DNA of 47,453 nucleotides from Comamonas sp. (GTDB taxonomy: Bacteria > Pseudomonadota > Gammaproteobacteria > Burkholderiales > Burkholderiaceae_C): the NCBI GenBank assembly GCA_015478895.1, contig JADMKK010000058.1, forward strand, positions 7,835-55,287, given 5' to 3'. This document shows positions 1 through 6,160 of this stretch, one piece after another. The translations under genes were made by a program, and so were the position numbers. Below the pieces are notes generated by a model that was given only the letters and a program-made list of their open reading frames with translations, had not been told where the DNA came from and ran no database searches. Positions within the stretch are counted from its first letter, which is position 1. The number at the start of each line of letters is the position of its first letter.

Positions 1-53
1 GCGCAGCATTCATAATGCTGATGTCGGTGGTTCAAGTCCACCTACGACCACCA
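1..53 (+). tRNA. tRNA-Met (CAT), 3' part, cut by window edge
   Basis: The 53 bases are identical to positions 84-136 of the complete tRNA that follows. They hold the anticodon arm with loop TTCATAA, the variable loop, the T arm (GGTGG/CCACC) and the 3' CCA. The acceptor 5' strand and the D arm lie outside the window. Only six bases separate it from the next copy, so the two are one tandem transcription unit. Confidence 0.93.
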
Positions 54-59
54 AACTCA

Positions 60-136
60 GGTCGTGTAGCTCAGTTGGTTAGAGCGCAGCATTCATAATG
101 CTGATGTCGGTGGTTCAAGTCCACCTACGACCACCA
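60..136 (+). tRNA. tRNA-Met (anticodon CAT), elongator type
   Basis: A complete 77-nt cloverleaf can be folded: acceptor GGTCGTG pairs with TACGACC (one G-U), D stem GCTC/GAGC, anticodon stem CAGCA/TGCTG around TTCATAA (anticodon 94-96), T stem GGTGG/CCACC, discriminator A and an encoded CCA. A CAT anticodon could be initiator Met, elongator Met or lysidine-modified Ile2. The G1-C72 pair rules out a typical initiator, and the D arm matches elongator tRNA-Met of enterobacteria, so elongator Met is preferred. Ile2 is not formally excluded. Confidence 0.93.
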
Positions 137-145
137 AATTTAAAA

Positions 146-177
146 CCCCGCAGTGCGCAAGCACTGCGGGGTTTTTT
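146..177 (+). terminator. Rho-independent terminator of the tRNA-Met unit
   Basis: An 11-bp perfect stem (CCCCGCAGTGC / GCACTGCGGGG) with a GCAA tetraloop is followed by six T. It begins nine bases after the tRNA CCA end and closes the tandem tRNA transcript. Confidence 0.93.
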
Positions 178-199
178 AGTGCGCTTTCAGTATTAAGTA

Positions 200-664
200 T
201 TACTTACTGCTACCCGCATCAAGCTTGTTGCTTTCACCATCGCCTTGCGCGTTGGTAATGCCCTGCGACCACCCGGCCGCCGGTGCAGAGCCGCCTTGCT
301 CTTCCGAGGGCTGCGCCGTGCTGGCTTGCGGCTCAATCACGTCGATGTTTTGCTGCCGTGCAGGCAGCGGCACGCCAGGCGGCAGTGGCTCATGGATGTC
401 AGCCAGCGCTACAGGCCAGACATCTTTTTCACGCAGGTAATCGGTTTTGCCAAACAAGGGCGCTTCGGGATATGGCTGGTCAAAGCGATCCGCCTGCCCC
501 ATAGGGAAAGTGTCCGCACGGACAATAGGATCGCCATCTGTATGCGGGAACATGGCCTTGCTGGTATGCGCTTCCCCGCTTTGATGACAACCGGTCAGTA
601 ACGCAGTGGCAGCAATGATGGTTGCACAGCCAACTGCTTGACGCAGGGTTCGATAAGTAGACAT
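200..664 (-). CDS. Small outer-membrane-type lipoprotein, function unknown
   Basis: The 154-residue protein starts with a lipoprotein signal: basic start MSTYRTLRQ, hydrophobic stretch, then lipobox LTGC near residue 26. The start at 664 is chosen because an AGGAGG lies nine bases upstream; the in-frame ATG at 673 sits directly against that site and is less likely. The mature part is polar and Pro-rich (for example PLPPGVPLPARQQ) with a Gln/Ser/Gly-rich tail and no domain I recognise. It lies downstream of the NlpC/P60 lipoprotein on the same strand with an 85-base gap, so both may be envelope genes of one transcript. The cell location follows from the lipobox; the function is unknown. Confidence 0.72.
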   Translation of the reverse strand: MSTYRTLRQAVGCATIIAATALLTGCHQSGEAHTSKAMFPHTDGDPIVRADTFPMGQADRFDQPYPEAPLFGKTDYLREKDVWPVALADIHEPLPPGVPLPARQQNIDVIEPQASTAQPSEEQGGSAPAAGWSQGITNAQGDGESNKLDAGSSK

Positions 665-749
665 TGCTTGCATCCTCCTGAATAAGGAGATGCTCCACAA
701 TATTGCGCTGCGTGTCTGTCAGGCAACCGCCTAAGCAGCGTTACGCAGA

Positions 750-1322
750 TCAGGAAAAGATGCTGCGCGCTTCGCTAAATCGCTTGGCAAAGTACACGTT
801 GTCCATGCGCACACGCTGCACCGTTCCGCCTTTGGAAGGGGCGTGTACAAACTGGCCGTTGCCTACAAAGATGCCCATGTGCGAGTAACGTCCACCCATG
901 GTGTTGAAGAACACAAAATCACCCCGCTGCAAACCCCGCCCTTGCACAGGAATACTGCCCTGCGCCCATTGCGCGGTGGTGCGCGGCAAGCCCCCGGAGT
1001 GAATGCCTTTGACCGCCCATTGAATCAGGCCGCTGCAATCAAAACCACCTTCGGGCGAGTTGCCGCCATAGGTGTACGGTGTATTGACCACCAGCATGGT
1101 ACGCGCCAGCAAGGCTTCGCGCAGGGTGGGGGACAGTTGCAAGGGATTGCGCGGCGCGGCGCTGCTGGCGCTGGAAGCAGCCGTCGAGCCTGCCCTTCGA
1201 GAGGCTGGCTTGGGTTTGCTGGAGCAACCCACCACCAACACCGCAGCGCTTGCCAGCAGCCAGTTGCGCCGCGTTGAAAACTCAGAAGCTTCAAGATTGT
1301 GCAAGGGTTCCATAGCTCGCAT
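750..1322 (-). CDS. NlpC/P60-family peptidoglycan endopeptidase, lipoprotein
   Basis: The C-terminal half is an NlpC/P60 cysteine peptidase domain: the catalytic Cys in GGFDCSGLIQW, the catalytic His in RYSHMGIFVG, and a downstream FVHAPSKGG that fits the third active-site position. Family members cleave peptide stems of peptidoglycan (D-Glu to diaminopimelate bonds). The N-terminus has a lipoprotein signal ending in the lipobox LVVGC followed by a Ser/Ala/Pro linker, so it should be anchored in the envelope. ATG codons at 1322 and 1313 are both possible (190 or 187 residues); neither has a clear Shine-Dalgarno site. A longer frame upstream would run through a palindromic repeat and is rejected. 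The ffh terminator lies just upstream, so it needs its own promoter. Confidence 0.88.
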   Translation of the reverse strand: MRAMEPLHNLEASEFSTRRNWLLASAAVLVVGCSSKPKPASRRAGSTAASSASSAAPRNPLQLSPTLREALLARTMLVVNTPYTYGGNSPEGGFDCSGLIQWAVKGIHSGGLPRTTAQWAQGSIPVQGRGLQRGDFVFFNTMGGRYSHMGIFVGNGQFVHAPSKGGTVQRVRMDNVYFAKRFSEARSIFS

Positions 1323-1345
1323 TATGTGCAAGCACTGAAGCATGC

Positions 1346-1439
1346 AAAATAAGGAGCGCGGCGCCCAAGCTACCAAAGCGTTTCCAATACATTTAGCTTT
1401 GAAAGCTTTTATTGACAAGGGCGAAAAGCTCTTCTTTTT
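1346..1439. repeat. Interspersed imperfect palindrome, copy A
   Basis: This gap element has A-rich and T-rich ends with AGC/GCT arms, inner GGCGCC / GGGCG arms, and a centre AGCTTT-G-AAAGCT (1395-1407). Read on the minus strand it begins AAGAGCTTTTCGCCCTTGTC, which lines up with copy C at 11561 and with the copies at 18381, 20622 and 34907. It separates the NlpC/P60 gene from the ffh terminator. Boundaries are approximate. Confidence 0.6.
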
Positions 1440-1453
1440 GACTAGCCGCACAT

Positions 1454-1489
1454 AAAAAAAGCCGCCTTCCCTGGGGGACATGCGGCTTT
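1454..1489 (-). terminator. Rho-independent terminator downstream of ffh
   Basis: On the minus strand an AAAGCCGC / GCGGCTTT stem encloses a G/C-rich loop and is followed by a run of T. It begins 23 bases after the ffh stop codon. The outer part CATAAAAAAAGCCG resembles the ends of the terminators at 6121 and 31760. Confidence 0.82.
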
Positions 1490-1511
1490 CTGAGTCTGTG
1501 GCGAGCGCAGA

Positions 1512-2903
1512 TTAGAACGGCAACTTGGGCATGCCACCGCCGCCCATCATGCCTTTCATTCCCTTCATGCCGCCCATCTTTTTCATCATCTTCATCAGGC
1601 CGCCACCCTTCATCTTCTTCATCATGGTCTGCATTTGCTCAAACTCTTTGAGCAGGCGGTTGACTTCCTGAACCTGCACGCCGGCACCATCGGCAATGCG
1701 CTTTTTGCGGGTGGCTTTGATGAGTTCGGGGCGCTTGCGCTCCTTCAGGGTCATGGAGCAAATGATGCCTTCCTTGCGCTTGACTTCACGCTCGGCCTTG
1801 TCCATATCCACCGCACCGGCCTTGGCCATCATCTCGCTGGGCAACTTGTCCATCAGATTGGACAGGCCGCCCATTTGCTTCATTTGCTGCAACTGCGCCA
1901 GAAAGTCATTCAGATCGAAGCCGTCGCCGCTCTTGAGCTTGGCAGCCATCTTCTGCGCGGCTTCCATGTCCACGCCTTTGGTGACCTGCTCGACCAGGGC
2001 CACGATGTCGCCCATGCCCAGCACACGCTGTGCGTGGCGGTCGGCATCAAACACTTCCAGGCCGTCGAGCTTTTCCGACACGCCGGCAAACTTGATCGGC
2101 GCGCCCGTGATCTGGCGCACCGACAGCGCCGCACCACCGCGCGAGTCACCGTCGAGCTTGGTCAGCACAATACCGGTCAGCGGCAGCGCTTCCTTGAAAG
2201 CCTTGGCGGTGTTGATCGCATCCTGGCCCTGCATGGCATCGACCACGAACAAGGTTTCCACAGGCTTCAAGGTGGCGTGCAGATCCTTGATTTCCGCCAT
2301 CAACAATTCGTCGATGGCCAGGCGACCAGCCGTATCCACCAGCAACACATCAAAGTAATGCTTTTTGGCGTAATCCAAAGCGGCTACGGCGATGTCGTGC
2401 GGCTTTTGGTCCGGCGTAGAAGGAAACCATTCCGCACCCACCTGGGCGGTCACGGTTTTGAGCTGTTCAATCGCTGCGGGGCGGTACACGTCACCCGAGA
2501 CCGTCAGCACCTTTTTCTTGCGCTTTTCGATCAGGTGTTTGGCCAGCTTGGCCGTGGTCGTGGTTTTACCGGCACCTTGCAAGCCCGCCATCAAGATCAC
2601 GGCTGGGGGCTGGGCATTGAGATTGAGGTCTGCAATGCCTTCGCCCATGGTGGCGGAAAGTTCTTTGTTGACAATAGAAACCAAGAGTTGGCCGGGCTGC
2701 AGCGAGCCCAGCACCTCTTGGCCCAGTGCCTTTTCTTTGACGCGGGCAATGAAGTCACGCACCACGGGCAAGGCCACGTCGGCTTCCAGCAAAGCCATGC
2801 GCACTTCGCGCAGCATGTCCTGCACGTTGGATTCGGTGATGCGGGCCTGACCACGCATCTCTTTGACGAGTCGCGAGAGTTTGTCGGTAAGTGCGGATGC
2901 CAT
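1512..2903 (-). CDS. ffh: Signal recognition particle protein Ffh (SRP54 GTPase)
   Basis: Ffh binds 4.5S RNA and signal sequences of nascent inner-membrane proteins and delivers ribosomes to FtsY. The order is an N domain (1-95), a G domain with the P-loop GLQGAGKTTT at 107-116, DTAGRL and TKLDGDSRGG, and a Met-rich M domain ending in MKGMMGGGGMPKLPF. The 463-residue length fits the family (about 450). The start MASALTDKL at 2903 matches known Ffh N-termini; the frame stays open for 42 more codons upstream, but that stretch is low-complexity and unlike Ffh. It is divergent from ypjD, a neighbour pair also seen in other proteobacteria. A terminator follows the stop. Confidence 0.98.
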   Translation of the reverse strand: MASALTDKLSRLVKEMRGQARITESNVQDMLREVRMALLEADVALPVVRDFIARVKEKALGQEVLGSLQPGQLLVSIVNKELSATMGEGIADLNLNAQPPAVILMAGLQGAGKTTTTAKLAKHLIEKRKKKVLTVSGDVYRPAAIEQLKTVTAQVGAEWFPSTPDQKPHDIAVAALDYAKKHYFDVLLVDTAGRLAIDELLMAEIKDLHATLKPVETLFVVDAMQGQDAINTAKAFKEALPLTGIVLTKLDGDSRGGAALSVRQITGAPIKFAGVSEKLDGLEVFDADRHAQRVLGMGDIVALVEQVTKGVDMEAAQKMAAKLKSGDGFDLNDFLAQLQQMKQMGGLSNLMDKLPSEMMAKAGAVDMDKAEREVKRKEGIICSMTLKERKRPELIKATRKKRIADGAGVQVQEVNRLLKEFEQMQTMMKKMKGGGLMKMMKKMGGMKGMKGMMGGGGMPKLPF

Positions 2904-3162
2904 AGAAAGGTGTGTCCGAAGAGAAAAGCTGCGCCGCGTGCGGCTTGGCCAAAAGGCCCGGCGCCTTGGGCAGGGGGCGCAGCTCAGTGCTGCCAACCCG
3001 TGCTGCCCGCCGCGGGCAGCCCTGTGCAATCAAAGATTCAATTCTACCCGCTGGCTCTGCCCTCTCCTCCCACGCCTACAGAGCCCCTGCAAGCACTGAC
3101 AATGCGCAAGGATGGCCTTGCCCCACGGTGGAAATTGCTAAGCCGGCCGCTATCATTGCGAT

Positions 3163-3978
3163 ATGGAGTCTCTCCCTCAAATTCTTTCTGGCACTTCCGC
3201 CTGGTCTACGTGCCTTGCCCTGGCGGCCATTGCTGCCTATCTGGTTCCCGCTTTTTACGCACGCCGCATGGCGCAAACCCACGCCCACATCGCCATGCGC
3301 GCCGCCTGGGTGCTGCATTTGCTCACGCTCATGGGCGGCTTGGTGGCAGAGCCCGCGCGCTTTGGCTTTGCACCTGCCCTGTCGATGACCGCCTGGCTGA
3401 TGCTGACGGTGTATGCCATTGAGCAGCAGCTCTACCCGAAAATGCGTGCCGTGGGCGTTCTCTCCGTTCTCGGGGCAAGCGCCGTACTACTGGCACTTTT
3501 GTTCCCCGGCAAGTCGATGGCGGCGCAGGCCTCTGCCTGGCTGCCTTTGCACCTGGCTTTAGGTATCGCTTCGTATGGCATGTGCGCTGCTGCGGTTGTG
3601 CATGCCGGTTTGATGTCGCGCGCAGAGCGCCGGATGCGCCTGGCAATCAACGATGAAGCAGGCATGCCCCTGTTAATGCTGGAGCGTCTGACTTTTCGTT
3701 TTGTGACAGCAGGCTTTGTACTGCTGAGCGGCACGCTGCTGGCAGGCTGGTTCTTTGGCGACGCACTGTATGGCCGGGCGTGGAATTGGGATCACAAAAC
3801 CATTTTCTCGCTACTGGCCTGGATTGGTTTTGCCTTGCTGCTGATTGGCCGGTCGCGCTTTGGCTGGCGGGGCCGCCATGCTGTGCACCTCATTTATGCA
3901 GCGGGAGCCTTACTGTTGCTGGGTTATGCAGGCTCGCGCTTTGTATTGGAAGTTGTGATGATTGGACGTGGGTCATGA
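3163..3978 (+). CDS. ypjD: Cytochrome c assembly (CcsA-like) inner-membrane protein, YpjD type
   Basis: A 271-residue, multi-pass membrane protein with about eight hydrophobic segments. The C-terminal half carries family motifs: a heme-handling type WNWDHKTIFSLLAW and the later GWRGRHAVHL. This is the short CcsA-like family found beside ffh, named YpjD in E. coli. A direct role in cytochrome c maturation is inferred from the fold family and is not established for this subgroup. Its stop overlaps the start of the next gene (ATGA), so translation of the two is probably coupled. It is divergent from ffh; the 260-base gap between them holds both promoters. Confidence 0.9.
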   Translation: MESLPQILSGTSAWSTCLALAAIAAYLVPAFYARRMAQTHAHIAMRAAWVLHLLTLMGGLVAEPARFGFAPALSMTAWLMLTVYAIEQQLYPKMRAVGVLSVLGASAVLLALLFPGKSMAAQASAWLPLHLALGIASYGMCAAAVVHAGLMSRAERRMRLAINDEAGMPLLMLERLTFRFVTAGFVLLSGTLLAGWFFGDALYGRAWNWDHKTIFSLLAWIGFALLLIGRSRFGWRGRHAVHLIYAAGALLLLGYAGSRFVLEVVMIGRGS

Positions 3979-4205
3979 AGTATTTATTGGTGGCCTTGGT
4001 ACTCCTCATCGCCTTGCAAATCTGGCGCAGCAATCGCCGAAAGGCAGCAGTCCCTCCACCATCCGCCAAACGTCAATTGCGCGAACCGGAGGACATGGTC
4101 ACCTGCGCGCATTGCGGCGTGCACCTCCCCAGCAGTGATGCCTTGGTCAATGCGGACCAGCACAGCTATTGCAGCCGTGAGCACCAAAATCTAGGGCCCA
4201 AATAA
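3975..4205 (+). CDS. PP0621-type small membrane-anchored zinc-ribbon protein
   Basis: A 76-residue protein with one N-terminal transmembrane helix (MKYLLVALVLLIALQIW), a basic linker and a C-terminal metal-binding ribbon: CAHC followed by a Cys-His pair in SYCSREH. This layout is that of the PP0621 family of unknown function. The ATG overlaps the ypjD stop by the tetranucleotide ATGA, and ampD follows, giving the order ypjD - PP0621 - ampD. Zinc binding is inferred from the four ligands; no enzymatic function is known to me. Confidence 0.87.
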   Translation: MKYLLVALVLLIALQIWRSNRRKAAVPPPSAKRQLREPEDMVTCAHCGVHLPSSDALVNADQHSYCSREHQNLGPK

Positions 4206-4270
4206 CTGCGCACTGGCCGAACCTCTGAACCTTGCTCTCTCGCCCAAAGAAGTTTTGGTGGCCAGTGACA

Positions 4271-4894
4271 ATGCGCTCTATGACATGCAGCCCTGATACC
4301 CACACGTCCTTCACCTCCAAAACCGCGCAATGGCAAGACGGGTGGCTGCAAAGTGCCCAGCACTTGCCATCCCCTAACTGCGGTCTGCGGCCTGCAGGAA
4401 TGCCCATCGATTTGGTGGTCGTGCATTCCATCAGCCTGCCGCCCGGTGAATACGGAACAGGCTGCGTGCAGCAACTGTTTACCAACCAGTTGAACTGGGA
4501 GGCCCACCCCTACTTTCAAGGCATTCGCGGCTTGGAAGTTTCAGCGCATTTCTTTATCGAACGTAGCGGCACTGTGTGGCAATTCGTCAGCTGCGATGCA
4601 CGGGCCTGGCACGCTGGCAAATCACAATGGCAAGGGCGCGAAAACTGCAACGACTACTCCATTGGCATCGAGCTGGAAGGCCTTGAGGGGCTGGGCTTTG
4701 AGGCCTCGCAATACCAAGCGTTGATTGCCCTGTGCCAGGAGGTGGCAGCGCACTACCGCATTGCCCATATTGCCGGCCACGAACACATTGCACCGGGCCG
4801 CAAATACGACCCCGGCGCTGGGTTCGACTGGGTGCAATTGCAGCGCGGTTTGGCCGCGCTCCCTGTGCAGTTTGCGGGGCAAGGCAAGGCTTAA
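4271..4894 (+). CDS. ampD: AmpD, 1,6-anhydro-N-acetylmuramyl-L-alanine amidase
   Basis: AmpD is a cytoplasmic zinc amidase that removes the peptide from anhydro-MurNAc during cell-wall recycling and thereby restrains AmpR-driven beta-lactamase induction. The sequence shows the zinc ligands in VVHSISLPPGE, in AGHEHIAPGRKYDPG (His and Asp), plus SAHFFIERSG and the ENCNDYSIGIELEG block typical of AmpD. There is no signal peptide, which separates it from periplasmic AmiD. The ATG at 4271 gives 207 residues, slightly longer than E. coli AmpD (about 183); an upstream TTG at 4232 and an ATG at 4280 are alternatives. It may be co-transcribed with the two genes before it. A palindromic repeat with a T-rich end begins six bases after the stop and could act as terminator. 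Confidence 0.95.
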   Translation: MRSMTCSPDTHTSFTSKTAQWQDGWLQSAQHLPSPNCGLRPAGMPIDLVVVHSISLPPGEYGTGCVQQLFTNQLNWEAHPYFQGIRGLEVSAHFFIERSGTVWQFVSCDARAWHAGKSQWQGRENCNDYSIGIELEGLEGLGFEASQYQALIALCQEVAAHYRIAHIAGHEHIAPGRKYDPGAGFDWVQLQRGLAALPVQFAGQGKA

Positions 4895-4900
4895 CCTTTC

Positions 4901-4993
4901 AAAAAAAATAGCAAATAGCCCGCGTCACGCCTTGAGGTACAAGCGCAACATGCCTCAATGCCAAGCAAAACCACGGACTACCGCTATTTTTTT
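4901..4993. repeat. Interspersed imperfect palindrome, copy B
   Basis: Outer arms AAAAAAATAGC (4902-4912) and GCTATTTTTTT (4983-4993) are exact inverted repeats. An inner pair TTGAGG (4932-4937) / CCTCAA (4953-4958) lies near the centre. The T-rich right arm directly after ampD could give a terminator for it. The inner sequence differs from the other copies, so it belongs to a variant of the family. Confidence 0.6.
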
Positions 4994-5174
4994 AGATGCA
5001 AATCTGTCATCGCACACGCAAATTCAGCGCCGGTTGCTGTGCGAAAAAGTGGTGTTGACAGCACAACAGCAGTGCTGCAGCAAAACAAGTGCGATGGAGG
5101 GTGCTCAGGCAGCGATACTTTGTTAGGAATAACACGACAAAGCCTCGCAAAGCCACGTAATGGAATTCATAATG
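4994..5174. other. Non-coding stretch upstream of the H1-like gene
   Basis: No frame with gene-like features is seen. It holds a TTGACA at 5055-5060 that could be a -35 box but has no matching -10 at normal spacing, a CAGCAC / GTGCTG inverted repeat overlapping it, and a weak CTTTGT / ACAAAG pair further on. The promoter of the H1-like gene must lie here or in the hairpin region that follows. Confidence 0.4.
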
Positions 5175-5221
5175 CGCCCCATGCCATCACAAATTATTTC
5201 TACAGGTGATGGCATGGGGCG
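5175..5221. other. 16-bp perfect hairpin upstream of the H1-like gene
   Basis: CGCCCCATGCCATCAC (5175-5190) and GTGATGGCATGGGGCG (5206-5221) are exact inverted repeats around a 15-base A/T-rich loop. Only three T follow on the plus strand, and no T-run lies on the minus side, so it is a poor terminator. It ends 105 bases before the start codon. It could be a 5'-leader structure or a protein-binding palindrome. Confidence 0.75.
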
Positions 5222-5230
5222 TTTGTGTGT

Positions 5231-5261
5231 CCATGCGACGAACCCCTCCACGTCGCAATGG
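5231..5261 (+). other. Second leader hairpin upstream of the H1-like gene
   Basis: CCATGCGACG (5231-5240) pairs with CGTCGCAATGG (5251-5261) with a single bulged A, giving ten pairs around a ten-base loop. It lies nine bases after the larger hairpin and 65 bases before the start codon, so both could form in one leader RNA. Confidence 0.55.
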
Positions 5262-5326
5262 CTAGTGGCTTGCGATCCAATCGTGACAACCCAAACGCTA
5301 TGTGCAAATTGATGAAGGAGAAAACA

Positions 5327-6073
5327 ATGGCAACTGCAAAGAAAGCGGCCGATAAAAAGGCCAGTACCGCAACCAAAGCTGAAGCAACTAAAAAAGCTAC
5401 CAGCACAAAAACCACCGCTGCTGCTGCACCTCAACCTGCAGCAAAAAAAGTTGTAGCGACTAAGGCCGCAGCTCCTGCGAAGCCAGTCACCACAACCAAG
5501 GTTGCGGCTACTGCACCTAAGGCCGCTGCGCCTAAGAAGGCTGCTGCAACTGCCACCAAGCCTGCCGCGACAAAAAAGGCTGCAACAACTCCTGCCAAAG
5601 CTGCTGCTGCACCCAAGAAGGCTGCAACAACCACTGCCAAGGCTGCTGCACCTAAGAAGGCTGCAACAACCACTGCCAAGGCTGCTGCACCTAAGAAGGC
5701 TGCAGCAACGACTGCCAAGGCTGCTGCGCCTGCCAAGAAGGCTGCTGCTCCTGCCAAGAAGGCTGCTGCTCCTGCCAAGAAGGCTGCTGCTCCTGCCAAG
5801 AAGGCCGCTGCTCCTGCCAAGAAGGCCGCTGCTCCTGCCAAGAAGGCCGCTGCGCCTGCCAAGAAGGCCGCTGCGCCTGCCAAGAAGGCTGCTGCTCCTG
5901 CCAAGAAGGCTGCTGCGCCTGCCAAGAAGGCTGCTGCTCCTGCCAAGAAGGCCACTGCTCCTGCCAAGAAGGCCGCTGCTCCTGCCAATGCTGTTGAAAC
6001 TACAGCACCGGTTGCCAAGACTGTGTTGGCGCCTCAGGCGGCATGGCCTTTCCCTACAGGCAACAAGCCTTAA
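5327..6073 (+). CDS. Histone H1-like Ala/Lys/Pro-repeat DNA-binding protein
   Basis: The 248-residue protein is nearly all Ala, Lys, Pro and Thr. Residues 1-130 are irregular (ATAKKAADKKAS...); then come twelve repeats of the heptapeptide KKAAAPA type, and a short non-repetitive tail ending in AWPFPTGNKP. Such tails resemble the C-terminal domain of histone H1 and of AlgP-like and long HU-like proteins in Burkholderiales, which bind and condense DNA non-specifically. No HU domain is present. The start at 5327 has an AAGGAG seven bases upstream; an earlier in-frame ATG lacks one. The gene is monocistronic, between two leader hairpins and a strong bidirectional terminator. DNA binding is inferred from composition. 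Confidence 0.9.
   Translation: MATAKKAADKKASTATKAEATKKATSTKTTAAAAPQPAAKKVVATKAAAPAKPVTTTKVAATAPKAAAPKKAAATATKPAATKKAATTPAKAAAAPKKAATTTAKAAAPKKAATTTAKAAAPKKAAATTAKAAAPAKKAAAPAKKAAAPAKKAAAPAKKAAAPAKKAAAPAKKAAAPAKKAAAPAKKAAAPAKKAAAPAKKAAAPAKKATAPAKKAAAPANAVETTAPVAKTVLAPQAAWPFPTGNKP
5720..5971 (+). repeat. Twelve 21-bp coding tandem repeats
   Basis: Twelve consecutive units of exactly 21 bases (type GCTGCTGCTCCTGCCAAGAAG) encode AAAPAKK. Units differ almost only at third positions (GCT/GCC, GCG/GCT), and one unit has Ala replaced by Thr (GCCACTGCT at 5951). A thirteenth, degenerate unit follows at 5972-5989 with Asn instead of Lys-Lys. The exact period makes copy-number change by slippage or recombination likely. 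Confidence 0.96.
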
Positions 6074-6120
6074 AGCAAGCGTCCGCTGCAGCAATGCGTA
6101 AACTGCGGACATGCTTTCTG

Positions 6121-6160
6121 CATAAAAAAACCGGCCCATTCAGGAGCCGGTTTTTTTATG
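6121..6160. terminator. Bidirectional terminator between convergent genes
   Basis: CATAAAAAAACCGGC and GCCGGTTTTTTTATG are exact 15-base inverted repeats around a ten-base loop. A- and T-runs flank a GC stem on both sides, so it can end the plus-strand H1-like transcript and the minus-strand gene that follows. The stop codon of the minus-strand gene (6156-6158) lies inside the right arm. Confidence 0.95.

Noticed and set aside
1635-3422. A 595-codon plus-strand open frame over ffh and ypjD
   Set aside because: It crosses two real genes, including the divergent promoter region, and has His/Leu-rich shadow composition.
5720-5971. CRISPR array
   Set aside because: The 21-bp units are contiguous, have no spacers, keep a reading frame and encode AAAPAKK.
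5123-6139. Long minus-strand open frames opposite the H1-like gene, with regular Leu/Gly/Arg/Ser or Ala/Gly/Phe/Leu repeats
   Set aside because: They mirror the 21-bp coding repeats of the plus strand. The plus frame has a good ribosome site and known composition; the antisense frames have no start signal.
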